The notes under the pieces were generated by a model. That model ran no database searches and was not told the origin of the DNA. It was given only the letters and a program-made list of their open reading frames with translations. 64,000 nucleotides of DNA from Lunularia cruciata (Eukaryota > Streptophyta > Marchantiopsida > Lunulariales > Lunulariaceae). The position numbers and the translations under genes were made by a program. Of the stretch, positions 1 through 11,156 are shown piece by piece. Position 1 is the first letter of the stretch. The number at the start of each line of letters is the position of its first letter. The DNA lies in the NCBI GenBank assembly GCA_948567375.1, contig OX419760.1, forward strand, positions 62,182,911 through 62,246,910, in the 5' to 3' direction.

Positions 1-984
1 TCCTTCTTTGGGTATAGCTAATTCTACCAATTCCTTCACTATTTCTACTACTTCTACACTACAATCTACAATTGAGCTCATTGGTAATCCATCTACATCC
101 TTATCTCCTGATTCACTCTTCTCTAATGTGTCAATCATCAAGTCCGATGACACCTGTACTCCTACTTATACAACATCGGGTCTAATTACAATCAATTATT
201 TTGCTAATTCTACTATATACTCATCACAAATTGTAATTGAAAGCATGGGTACACTATCTACGCCTTCAATTTGTAACCCACTTTCACCTAATCACTCATG
301 TTATTGACCTAAAGACACTTACAATCTGATCTTGCACTTCGGGTTTATTCACTATTGCTAATTCCTGTTCCATCTTCAATCCGAACTGAAATTGAAGTCA
401 CGGGTATTCTGACTATCTATTCTTTCTCTATCTTTACTCTCTTTAATACCTTTGGCAAGATTCCCAAATTCATCTTCATTGCACTTTGAGGTCCGACTAT
501 CTCAGATACAGTCATCTTTGTCTTGAGTCAAAGAAGCTTCTAAACCCAAAGTTGTGTAAACCTGAAGACCAAAGTCCAAAGACCAAAGATGCCAACCCGA
601 AGACACTAAACTACTTTATACAGTTACTCCCAAAACTTTAAATACTTGTAACTTCTTCTACAAACCTCCAAACTTTGCGATTTTGGTGGCAATGGAAAGC
701 CCTGAATGAGACAATTCCAACGAAATATAGCACGCTTGATTTGGACTTGTGAACATTGAGATATAGCCCCCGCAAGAATCTTGACCTGTAACTTCCATTC
801 CTCTTTTGGGTCTGCACTCTTTCAATCATGGATGAGTCTGTCTTCATTTGACACAAAGTTGACTTCTTTGGGCTTGATCAAAATACAAATTTCCTCTCAT
901 TTCTTCTCCATTTGGTTTCAATTTGGTTTCAGCAAGGCACTTCTTCTTCAAAACTCGTCCAAAATGAAAAATGTGGGTACCACA
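1..984 (-). mobile_element. X0: truncated copy of family X (right end only)
   Basis: The right terminus reads GTGGGTACCACA and stops at 984. The next bases, AGACA (985-989), are where an intact W-family RNase H/integrase region resumes, as shown by the uninterrupted homologue near 62312-62340. The left part of X0 lies outside the window, so the expected second AGACA copy cannot be seen. In its coding orientation (minus) this copy starts with about 650 bp of leader that matches X3 (47000-47722) rather than X1/X2, so X0 and X3 form one subfamily. A short run of CAAAGTCC-like repeats lies near 545-600. Identification as family X is firm; what family X is remains open (see findings). Confidence 0.8.
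8..330 (-). pseudogene. X0 remnant of the X protein C-terminal region
   Basis: On the minus strand this stretch encodes a run resembling the C-terminal part of the X protein in X1, X2 and X3: a VQVSSD...DTLEKSES block corresponds to the VQMSSE...ETLEKSGS block of X3. It is followed by a Val/Glu-rich helical-looking tail that X1/X2 lack. The frame is broken and the copy leaves the window, so no start or length can be given. It shows only that X0 carried the same gene as the longer copies. Function unknown. Confidence 0.55.
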
Positions 985-2589
985 AGACACAAAAAGATCT
1001 ATCTTATGAATAGATTGTTGGGTAGAGTGGATACAATGGTTTAGTATAACAATGATATATATGGAAGGTAAGAAACAACTTGCAAATGCATTCACCTAGA
1101 TGCCTATGGCAAACAATCTTGTGGTAGAGGTCAAGATGAACCTAGAATTTTGGCCAAGGATTCTTACAAAGATTGACACACAGCTTGTAGGAGCTCAATC
1201 ACCCAAAGGCGTAACCAATACCCAAAGACTCACATTTTCTAATGGCAAGTTATGGATCTTGAATGCCCTAGACCTAAGAACCACCATCCTAAAAAAAATT
1301 CATGATTTTGCCGTTGCAAGCGATGTTGGAGGAGACAAGGCCTTAGATGCATTCAAATTCCATTACTATTGGCCCACAATGAGCAATAATGTGATGGAGT
1401 ATGTTCAAACCTGCTTACTTTGTTAACAAATAAAACCTTTAATCAGGTTCCTATAGGACTCCTTCAAGCCTCCCTACTCCTACACAAATTTGGGAGCAGG
1501 TCAACATGGATCTGCTTGTGTATTGCCCAAGACCACCTAAGGGTTTGATTCCATTGTAATCTTTGTAGACTAACTCAGCAAAATGATTCATGTGTGTTCT
1601 ATGACCAAGGATCTGACTACTCTACAATTAGCTTAATTGTACTTAGTTGTAGTCTTTTCTCATCATGGCCTATCTTGAGTGCTTATCACCGACCGGGGTA
1701 TTCAATTCATTAGTTTGTTTTGGAGAATACCCTTTGGCTTCTTCAAAACTAAACTTGCCATGTCCACAACATATAATCTAAAAACTAATGGACAAATAAA
1801 GCGGGCTAATTGCACTATTGAGGACATGCTCCGGGGCTTCACTTTAGAGGAGAAAAAAGGGTGGGACACTCTACTTCCATTGGTGGAATTTCCCCATAAC
1901 AAATGAACATCTACACATGTCATACCATTCTTCCTCATGTATAGAGAATACCTTTAAGCTTAGTAAAGATCCACCTAATGGTTACAAAAGTTGACATTGT
2001 CAACACTTTTATTTCTAGAATCCAACAAGGTGTGTAGAACGCCTAGCACAAGTTGTAGATTGCCCAAAATTGACAAAAAATATATATAGATGCACATTGT
2101 AGGCATATAGAGTTCAACATTGGAGATCAAATGTGGCTATCCACAACTAACCTCACATTAGTTGGCACTCTTAAACTCATACCTTGTTTTATTTTTCCTT
2201 GCTTGGGTCTTTTCTAATCCTCCATCAAATTGGTGTAGTGGCCTATATCATTAAGCTACTACCACACATGAAGATCTATCTAGTGTTCCATGTTTCCTTA
2301 CTACACCAAGATGCACCCCAAGCACCCCACTTTCCTTTCATATAAGAAGTTAGACCTTGTCCAACATTCATTGATGGCACGGAGGAATTCGGAGTCAAAC
2401 ATACTTTTTAGAAATGTATCCGTGATACATGCCATCTACATATCAAATATCTTGTACATTGGAAAGGGTACCCATTGTATGAGGTAACATGAGAGCCAAT
2501 AGCTAACTTGACCTATGCACTAGTGTTAATGCAATCTATTGAGCAACAAATTTGCAACAAGAATGTCACATTTTAAAAGGAAAGAGGTT
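985..2589 (+). pseudogene. W0 gypsy pol 3' part: RNase H end, integrase, chromodomain remnant
   Basis: This is the distal pol region of a W-family Ty3/gypsy retrotransposon. Integrase would insert the cDNA and the chromodomain would guide it to chromatin. Order seen: the end of RNase H (985-1090), an integrase zinc-binding region with an HYYW motif and a C-x2-C end (1100-1426), an integrase core with ITDRG followed by an ANCTIEDML block (about 1500-1906), then a decayed C-terminal and chromodomain block around 2370-2490 that retains WKG. The closest relative is W1 at 62290-63894. Stops and shifts occur throughout, for example TAA after the Cys pair at 1426 and in the first DDE block near 1560, so it is dead. 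X0 is inserted in its RNase H end, and the 5' half of the element now lies inverted at 4259-6777. Confidence 0.85.
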
Positions 2590-3171
2590 TGTAATACGAT
2601 TAGCTAGACATATTATCTAGAGATAGAAATTGGCTTGGTAATATTTGGAGGGATGTTATATATGATGGTCTAGTAGTTTAGATAGATAAATCACCAAAAG
2701 AATACTTCTACTAATAAAACAAAGGTCAAAAACACCCTAAAAATATTAGATCCAATTTCAAAGGCCTAAATGGATGAATTAGACCTCAAAAAAATAGTCA
2801 CTTTCTTGCCTTTGGAGGTATATTTGCTACCTTCTCTCCCTCTCTTTACCTCATTGAGAGCTTTCTAGTAGTACCTCATCCATGCTATTATGAGTTTCCT
2901 ATTAGAAGATTCCTGAAAGATTCCCTCTAGTCAAACTTGTTTGACTAACCAAATAGTACAAGGATCAACATATCACCAGTCATACAACTAATGCAAGGGT
3001 GGAACTCATTGAAATATCACCAATCCATGTATTTGATCAAATGGTGGAGCTATCTTTGAATGGAACCTCTTTGGTAAATAATAAAGACAAGGTGAACCTT
3101 TATGGCATCAAAGTATGAGGGATGAAACCTTGTGTTTCTCTTAGGAGTTCTCTTTTCCTAAAAAAATTACA
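2590..3171 (+). repeat. W0 3' LTR
   Basis: The repeat starts TGTAATACG and ends ATTACA, and it follows a purine-rich tract (about 2575-2588) acting as polypurine site. It is clearly homologous to the reverse complement of 6171-6777, both starting with the TGTAATAC-ATTAGCTAG type sequence. It also matches the LTRs at 42527-43251 and 59432-60190. The 5 bases after it are CTTGG (3172-3176), and the other LTR of this element is followed by CCAAG. The paired flanks show these were the two LTRs of one insertion before an inversion. Confidence 0.85.
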
Positions 3172-3506
3172 CTTGGCATCCACTATGGATACTGTGGATG
3201 CTCCAATGTTGGCCAAGATTTACTTTGACATTGTCTTCAAGCATCATGGGATGCCAAGGAGTTATCTTTGATTGTGATCGTCAATTCATTAGTCAATTTT
3301 GGTAATAGCTCTTTAAGCTACTTTGCACCAAGCTTGCCTTATCTATGCCCTATTATCCTCAAACTAATGAGCAAACTAAATGGAGAAAATTGCACTTTAG
3401 AAGATATAATCTATGCCTTTGTCAATGCTCACCACAACCAATTGGGATGCTTATGTGGGAATTCCCAAGTCCACATGCAATAACTCACAGCAAAAAAGTA
3501 TCATAT
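3172..3506 (+). pseudogene. Z4 integrase core fragment, plus orientation
   Basis: The sequence encodes a decayed Z-type integrase core. The HHGMP motif and the following aspartate block are recognisable around 3241-3290, and the region after ANGENCTLEDI-like sequence corresponds to the catalytic glutamate block. It aligns with Z2 30410-30740. The upstream half of the same gene lies on the opposite strand starting at 6778, because W0 was inserted between them at CTTGG and the locus was later inverted. It is cut at 3506 by the LTR of another Z element. Multiple stops make it non-coding. Confidence 0.7.
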
Positions 3507-3932
3507 TGTAAAGACCAAGGAGAAAATTATAGAAAAGACCAAGGTGGAAGATCATATTAGGACTCTCAAGTAAGAGAAATCCCAAATACCTAGCTTGAGT
3601 TTGGCTTGGGTATTTATAGGTAATTTGGGTAGAAGACTCCCAAGGAGCTTCCAAGGAAAGTTCTTCTAAGAACCACCGTACTTAAAGTGCAAGCTAAGCT
3701 AGCCATTTATTTGGCATACAAGCTAACTTAGCCATTAGCTTGGTGTACAAGTTACTCTACTCTTAGGAAGTTCCTAAAAGCTTCTCACCAAGAAGTTTCC
3801 TATTGTGCTTCTAGAATATTCTACCCACAAGCTTTCTAGATGCTTCTAGCACATTCTGTTCTATTAGGCTAGTTCTTTTTCTTTTTTTGCTATATTTAAC
3901 TTAGACTACTAACTCATTAGCTTCTACTAACT
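3507..3932 (-). repeat. Z-A 3' LTR (family Z, minus orientation)
   Basis: It starts TGTAAAGACC like the other Z LTRs read from their right-hand end (51358, 8524) and contains the same body: the TATTTATAGG box, the block of AAGCTTC-type palindromes, and the CTAACTCATTAG-type tail. The last bases and the polypurine tract are missing, so the inner edge is approximate. CATAT (3502-3506) precedes it; the partner duplication was not found, as expected if the inner end of this element was removed by the inversion breakpoint near 4258. Confidence 0.7.
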
Positions 3933-4258
3933 TATTCTTCAACTCAATGACCTTATCATGTAGTTGAAAGGTGAGATTGCAATAATTTTTATCAACATAT
4001 TGCTTTTGCCAATTTTAGCAACAAGAAGATGAGACTTGGCTTTATGGAGGGATTAAGATAACATGGACAAGCAGGTGGAAGCATGTAGGACCTGAGACGG
4101 TGGAGGAGCAAGAAGATAATATGGAACAAGTGGATCTTGCCCATAATTAAGGAAGAAGGAAGAAAAGCCAATACTTGCTTGCTTGGAATAATTATAAGCA
4201 AACATGGCAATTACGAGACAAGTATCTCAATCAATATAGTGAACATTGATAAAGGCAC
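3933..4258 (-). pseudogene. Z-A integrase C-terminal fragment
   Basis: On the minus strand this is the region just after the integrase catalytic glutamate in family Z. It matches 9420-9740 (Z5) and 52250-52560 (Z1). It overlaps in content with 3172-3506, so it comes from a different Z copy. Homology stops abruptly at about 4258, where family W protease/gag sequence begins. That join is one of the two inferred inversion breakpoints. No open frame survives. Confidence 0.65.
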
Positions 4259-6157
4259 ATAGTTCTCATCTTTCTTTAATTCTATCTCCAACTAACCATA
4301 AAAACTAAAACAAGAAATTCTTTGGTGCTCCACGAGTCTATCAATACTCTCACTTGATTGCCTTCTAGGACTCCATTTATGACAATCAATTGTGTGTTCA
4401 TCTTCCTCAACCTTTGCCCACTTGACCTCTTCTTCCCTCCTCTTTTACTCTTCTCCATTGAGCTAGTGGCCATGAGATACATTTATTGACAATCTTTGTT
4501 TTCCAATGTGATTTCAACTCCTCTTCAATTCATCTCTCCAAGCTGTTCAAAGGTTGCCTAAATAGAGCATGAAGGCCTCTAAGAAGGTGAGCATGACAAT
4601 TGATTGCTATTTTCCCAACTTGACTGCAATTGTAACAATTTTGTTATATTGATCAAGTCTCTTCTCCTTGTGGGACTCAATCTCTTCTTTCTTTGACTTG
4701 CCATTGTTCTCCTTGGAGCGGTTGTGCTCCTTGATCTCAAAAATTAATGGTATACAATTCCATAGGAATTGGTCCGCCAAAAAGAAAAGTTTTAGTCTGA
4801 TAGTGTTGAGTTGAGAATACCTCTTCACCTCCTAGCAATCTTGCTAATCTCTAAGCACATGCAATGGCTTCAAAATAGTGTGAGGATTTTAAATCATTAC
4901 TTCTTAGTGAATTTTTTGTTTTAACCCCCATTTGAAATTGTCAAGAGCCTTTTTTAGCCTCATGTTAGTTATCATGACCTTAAGATCAAGAAATGCCTCC
5001 ACATACTCTTGCATGTTGTTCTTTTGCTTCAACCCCCATAGTCAAGTTTGAGCCATCTACATGGAATCCATGGATTGGAAATTCTTCAGTAGTCCTTCTT
5101 GCATTGTCATCCAAGTGATCTCTCTCCCTTTTGCCAACATTGATCATTCCCAAGCATTGTAACGTGTGAAGGTTTTATCACTTCAATACCCACATGTAAA
5201 CACACCTACAAAATGATTGGTGATCTCAATTGTAAATAATCAAAAATATCAATTTATTCTTGAAATCTAGTTTTTCACTACTCCAATAAAACATTATTCT
5301 TTGTAAGGCTCAATATTGCATGTCTTCTTCATCTATAGTAACAATGTGCTTTCATTTTTTATTTTGTTTGGTGTCATTGGCATGAGTGACTCTCTAGGTA
5401 CTTTAGCTACAATTATTAGGTTTTGGAATGATTTCCCTTCTTGCATTATATGACTATTCTTGAAGGTACATACTTGACTTTTCAATGCTTCTATTTCCAT
5501 CTTGATCTCTTGAAACTTGATCAACATCCCCTTCATTCCTTGCATCAGATCTTATAATTGCAGCACCATGATTCATACACACAACAAATGCTCAATCATT
5601 ACTTTCTAATTCAATAAAGTTAATATGATCACTTGGAAGGGAGAATGGATAATTAGGATTACCATTGAGACCTCAAAGATTATCATTCATTGATATATTC
5701 CTCATCAAAATTGTGGATTATAAAATCCCTAAATCACTTTTGGTCTAACTATATAATAGATTTCTACTTGAGTGTTGAAAAAAAGAGGATTTGGTATATT
5801 CAGATCCATTGCACATGATAGAATGTAGATTTTCAAATCCATTATCTATCTTATATCACCATAGGTAGAATCACCAAATTGGTAAACTCATTATTATGTC
5901 CATGAACTCTATTCCAAAATGGTAAATGAGATATACTCTCACTTTCTCATGCTAGACTATATAATCTTCATGTGGAACAAATTAAAAAAAGAAAGTAGGA
6001 TGCAAGAAATTATCCTCTAGGAGCATCTATCCCATCTTCTCTTTAAAACACCCCTAATCTATTAATTGCACTATGTTTTCTCCCTTCAAAATTACTCAAT
6101 CTTAATAGCCTATGTTTTTCCAAGAGGGGTGAACCACTTTCTTGGATTAAAACACCT
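4259..6157 (-). pseudogene. W0 gag and protease, inverted 5' half of W0
   Basis: Reading leftwards from the primer site, this holds the leader, a decayed gag, and the retroviral-type aspartic protease. The protease is the clearest part (4282-4482): a VINGVLEGNQVRVLID stretch followed by SWST, where a DSGST-type active-site loop is expected, so glycine is replaced by tryptophan. The lysine/glutamate-rich stretch at 4607-4828 (KKEEIESHKEK) matches the same place in W1 (61650-61700). 5333-5545 holds an N-terminal helical gag segment. Frames are broken and several joins are needed. RT is absent here; it presumably lies left of the window beyond X0. The region ends at the join with Z-A near 4258. 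Confidence 0.7.
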
Positions 6158-6169
6158 GCTTTGATACCA
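6158..6169 (-). other. W0 primer-binding site, initiator-Met tRNA type
   Basis: The reverse complement reads TGGTATCAAAGC, one base away from the TGGTATCAGAGC complementary to the 3' end of plant initiator tRNA-Met. It sits one base inside the LTR edge at 6171, the standard position for first-strand priming. Confidence 0.85.
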
Positions 6170-6170
6170 T

Positions 6171-6777
6171 TGTAATGTTCCAAAGACAAGAGAACTCTAA
6201 AGAAAAACACAAGAGAAACATAAGGTTTCATCTCTTAATACTCTTGTCCCAAAGAAGCATCTTGTCTTTATTATATAGCAAAGAGGATCCTCTCAAAGGG
6301 AGCTCCATCCTTGGACCCAAATACATGTATTGGTGACATGTCCATGAGCTCTACCCTTAGATTAGTTGTATGGATTGGTGACAAGTTGATCCTTGTCCTA
6401 TTTGGTTAGTCAAACAAGTTTGATTAGAGATAATCTTTGGGAAGTGTTCCTATAGGAAGCTCAGAATAGCATGGGTGAAGTACCATTGGAAAGCTTTTGA
6501 GAGAAAAAGAAACTAAAAGAGAGAGAGAGAGAGGAAGAAACTAATACATTTCTTCCAAAGGTAACATTTTTTCACTTTTTGAGGCTTAATTCATCCATTT
6601 AGACCTCCAAAATTGGCTTTGAAGTTTAGGATGTTTTCAACCTTTGCCCTATTAGTGGAAGTATTCTTTTGGTGACACTTCTATTTGATATATTTAGAAC
6701 ATTATATATAACATCCTTCCAAATATTAACAAGCCAATTTCTACCTCTAGATAATATGTCTAGCTAATGGTATTACA
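6171..6777 (-). repeat. W0 5' LTR, now inverted
   Basis: In the element's orientation it starts TGTAATACC and ends GGAACATTACA, directly followed by the primer site at 6158-6169. It is the sister of the LTR at 2590-3171. The outer flank CCAAG (6778-6782) is the reverse complement of the CTTGG next to the sister LTR. It contains a GAGAGA run (6511-6533) and a TATATAG stretch near 6272. Confidence 0.88.
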
Positions 6778-8523
6778 CCAAGTGAATCTACTTGCTAAGT
6801 TTATCAAAAAACACCACAATTGTTATATGACTTGGATCCATCTTAGGAATGATGTGATGAGGTTTAGATCTACATCTTCTCATTGAGAAAATGGAATGGA
6901 GAGTGGTTGAAGTAGTCCACACAATTTTTGGTTATTTATCTCATTGCATTGACAACTTATACAAGATTGGAAAAACTCATAAACTTCTCATGCCATGTTT
7001 GGCTACCACCATTGATGTTGTAGGGTTACTCAAGGTATTTTTTAAACCAATGTGACCAAAAATTGGTAGTTCATGGACCGCTTGAAGTCACACAAGTTGT
7101 AGATCATACATAGTTGGAACATAGATCCAATTCTCACAAAATAGAAGACTTTCCTTGAATGGAAAAGTATTGGACTCCTTGTCATGTATTACAACACAAC
7201 CCTACACTAGCTAGAAAAAAAGGTCTTGTTATACAGCAATCTTAAACTCAATTTGGACCTTTAAGTCAATTGACACCATGGTAATTGTTGTTGTTATGAG
7301 AGATTCACAAAGAGTCTTCAAATCAAGTTGTCATGATAGGACATTAGGAATGATGACTCTTTTGGTTTGTAGTCAAGCTTGATGACAAAAAATTGTAGTT
7401 TCTCCTCCCATTGATGATGCATACCCTTCATGTGCTCCAAATGTAAGGTCTACAACAAGTATTTATGACCAATCTGCATGATCACTTGTTTCACCAAGAG
7501 ATAATGGCTCCACACTTTTGTTGATATAATATTGCAAGTTTTTCTTGATCTTGAGTAAAATAATTCCTTTTTTTTGCATTTATTCATTGAGATATAAAGG
7601 CTATGGGATGCATCTATTTGGGAATTCTTCTTGCAACATAACTTCAATTGCAAAGTTAGATGAATGAATATTAACCACAAAAGGTAACTGAGGATCATAT
7701 GGTTGGAGGATGGCTCATGAAAACAATATATTCTTATGGATCAATAAGAATATATTAAGAATATATTCTAAACCCCTTCATTCTTGGTAGTCTATTCAAA
7801 GCTTTTTTTTCCTGAGAGGTTAGTTAACAATGTAACTACATGAGCTTAATAATGGATGAACCGTTAATAAAAACATGCTAATCTATTAAATCTCCAAAAG
7901 TTCTATATTATCTTTAGGAGTATGAAAATTAGAAATAGCTTTAATTTTTTTTCTTCCATCTTGCTACCTTCTGCTAAGAACTTGTAGCCCAAGAAGGTAA
8001 CTTCCTTTTGCTAAAAGGCATATTTGGACTTCTTGCAATAGAATTTACATTGTCATATTTGTCTTAGTACTTCTCATGCATGGATTTTGTGTTTTGCCTT
8101 TGTCTTACTATGGATTAATTTACCATTCAAGAACACTATCACTTATCAATCTAATAGCTCCTCTAACACCAAAAGCTTTTGATCCATAAATTTTTTTGGA
8201 ACATTAGTGAGTCCAAAGGGTAAAAATCTCCAGTCAAAATGCCCATACCTTGTACAAAAGCTAGTCTTTTGCACATTTTCTCTATTAATTAGAATCTCAA
8301 TAGTAGTTTCAAAGATCAAGCTTTGATAATATTTTACTTGACTCAATTAATCCAAAAGTTATCAATAAGAGGCAAGGGATATGCATTATTCTTGGTTTTT
8401 TTATTAAGATCATGGTAATCAATACAAAATCAAAGCATTCTATCCTTCTTTAGTACAAGTAGTATCAATGTTCCCTAGAGGGATGTGCTATGCTATATAA
8501 AAATATTCTCCAACAATGTTATC
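6778..8523 (-). pseudogene. Z4 RT, RNase H and integrase N-terminal part
   Basis: Minus-strand homology to family Z pol runs from the first integrase catalytic block (left) through the zinc-binding region and RNase H to RT (right). RNase H is visible at 7450-7698 (STKVWSHYLL). RT is visible at 8146-8346, with the CTRYGHFDWRFLPFGLTN block and the palm region; the catalytic aspartate loop (FLDD type) lies just left of it and is decayed. Many stops and frameshifts are present. W0 split the integrase at CCAAG (6778). On the right, RT is interrupted by the LTR of Z5 at 8524, preceded by TTATC, so Z5 landed inside Z4. Confidence 0.8.
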
Positions 8524-9001
8524 TATAAAAGACCAAGACCAAGGAGAGAAGTAAGAGAATGGAAGATCACATTAGGACACTTGAATGAGGGGAACTCCAA
8601 ATGCCTAGCATGAGCTTGGGCTTTGGTATTTATAGGGAAACCTACAAGGCTTTTGAGAAACATCTCAAGGAGCTTCCACAAAGCCGCTTTCTTAGAGTGC
8701 AAGTCAAGCTAACCAAGAAGCTTCCTTCTAGAAGCCCTCTACTTGGCGTACAAACTAAACTAGCCAGGAAGCTTCCCAAGAAGCTTCCTGCTAGAAGCCA
8801 ACTACTTTGCATGCAAGCTAAGCTAGTTAAGAAGCTTCCCAAGAAGCGTCCTCCTATAAGTCACCACTTGGCATACATGTTACCCAATACTTTGAGGGTA
8901 CCAAGTAGCTTCTTGGATGCTTCTAGAATATTGTAAGCTAATTTGGCCTATTTTCTACTTCATTAGTCTTGACTAACTTGTTGGTAGACTATATTGTTAC
9001 A
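8524..9001 (-). repeat. Z5 3' LTR
   Basis: It starts TATAAAAGACC (TG decayed to TA) and ends TATTGTTACA. It is followed by TATTCCCCC, the complement of the family Z polypurine tract. It carries the TATTTATAGG box and an extended series of AAGCTTCC/GAAGCTTC palindromes (8640-8850). The five bases before it are TTATC (8519-8523). The opposite end of Z5 was not found, so its duplication cannot be paired. Confidence 0.85.
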
Positions 9002-10360
9002 TATTCCCCCACCATTAGTTGATAGCATCCTTGTTAGCACTGAAGCTTTGAACTCTTGAATGGTTGTTTGTGCATTTTGGAGATGGAAAAGAGGCTCCTA
9101 AGTTGCATCATGAAGATGATACTCTTTCCAAAGGACTTTGTACTCCATATGTTGTTGGTGGCCATGTTAAATATGGCAATGTGAAAGGATATAGTCAACT
9201 TCATACTCCTCATGATCATTGATAGGCACAAGAGGAGGAGGAGGTTGGATAAAAAATGAAAAAGAAGATGGATTAGGAACAAAGGGTTTCAACATGGAAA
9301 TATGAAAGATTAGGTGGATTTGCATATGATAAGGCAAAGCAAGTCTATAAGCAACAAGAGAAATTATTTGGGTGACATCAAAGGGTCATATCCAATTAGG
9401 AGCAAGTTTACGGACTTGAGGATGACCTTATTACCAAGTTGAGAGGTGAGATCACAATGATGGTGGTCTGCATATTATTTATGACAATTTTGAGCAACAA
9501 GGAGATGAGATTTGGCTTGTTAGAGGGGATTGGGATATGGTGGTCAAGAAGGTGGAAGTATAAGGGACATAAGATAGAAGAGGAGAAAGAAGGGAATCTA
9601 GAACAAGTGGGTCTTGGCTAAAATTAAGGAAGAAAGGAAAGAATCTATTTTTTGCATGTTTGGAATTATTGTATGCAAACTCAACAACTACAAGACAATC
9701 ATCTCAATTGGTATGGTGAACATTAATGAAGGTACAAAGCATATCCTCCAATGTGAAATTTTCTTTTTTGGTTTGTCCATCAGTTTGTGGATGATAGGCC
9801 ATGGACAAAGTAAGATTGGTACCGAGTATATGGAAGAATGCTTGCCAAAATTTTCCAATGAATCAAGGATCATGGTTGGAGATGAATACACAAGGCATCC
9901 TCTAATGCTTGCAAATATTTTTGAAGTGATTTATGCCAATGTTTGAGCATCCATGGTATCAAAGGTTGATGCCAAATGGATTTGCTTACTAAGCTTATCT
10001 ACAAACACCACAATTGTTGTGTGACCTTGCTTTGTCTTGGACAAGGATGATAAGATCTAAGCTCATGTGTTCCTATCAAGCACATGGAATGGGGAATGGT
10101 TGATGAGTCCACTTGGTTTTTGGTTTTTGGCCTTGTTTGTATTGGCAGCTCTCACAAGTTCAAACAAACTCTTGAATATCTTGTGCCATGTTGGGTCACC
10201 ACCATTGGCATTTGAGGGTATCCAAGGTCTTGTCCACACCCATGTGACCAGTGATTGGTAAGTCATAGGCTTCTTGAAGGTACACAAGTTAGAGATCACC
10301 CTTGGCTAGAACATAGATCCAATTCTCAAAGAATAGAAAGTTTTCCTTGAAGGAGAAGGT
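9002..10360 (-). pseudogene. Z5 integrase and chromodomain
   Basis: Minus-strand reading from right to left gives the integrase zinc-binding region (10063-10299), the catalytic core (10020-9700), the C-terminal domain with a VGD/VML-type block (about 9440-9600), and a chromodomain block at about 9060-9240 that keeps EYEVD and the VLWKE positions. Integrase would join Z cDNA to DNA, and the chromodomain would bind chromatin. The reading frame is scattered over all three frames. X1 is inserted at 10361 within the RNase H to integrase linker, and the rest of that linker continues at 14125. Confidence 0.8.
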
Positions 10361-11156
10361 TGTGACAACCCGGCAAATATCACTTTTGCGGTAATCGGGT
10401 AAGTAAAGTTTGTTCCCGCAGAGATACGAGTCAGAATTGGTCAAATACAAAGCAAAGTAAAAATTTCAGTTCTTCGTGAGTTCTTCTTTAGTCTCTCAGG
10501 TAGAAACCACACCCAGAAGAGAGTAACAAGCACTGACTCGCAGTCTTGTCACAAATTAACACTTCTTAATCACAACTCCATCAAATCTTTCCAAACAATC
10601 TTGATTGTGATGATTTAGGCTCTCCCAAAAATGGCACTTCATTGCAAAATGACTTCGCCTCAGAATTGTGTTCCACCCCTCCACTGAAGGCACAACTTCC
10701 TTGGTCAAAATTGCTTCACATCAACTTTGCACTGCACTCACAAATGCAGAATACTACCAACACTACAATTTCCTCTCAGATCTGTCAAGGCATTGCTTCG
10801 ATTGCACTTCACTCAAGATCAAACACACAAAATGAAGATCAAGGCTGTGGAATCCAACATCCAACAAACACTCTGACTTGCACTTTGAATTTCTCCACAC
10901 ACGCACAAACACAATCACAAAGTTGATACTCGAAATCAAGCTCAAGTGACGAGCACTGCTTCACAACACTTGGCTTTATCTATTCTCAGAAATTATGAGC
11001 ACTGAATAACATTTGACTGCAAATGCCACTCTTAAATAGTGAATCAATCGACAGTTCTAACAACTATACCGTTCTACAACAACTGTTCTAACCTGCAGAT
11101 CCAAAATGACAATGCACCTCTCCATATCTGCCTCTTCAAATCTCAAAACTATTACT

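Noticed and set aside
8601-8936. 111-codon frame made of PKKLPxRSxL repeats
   Set aside because: It is translation of the palindromic repeats in the Z5 LTR, not a protein gene.
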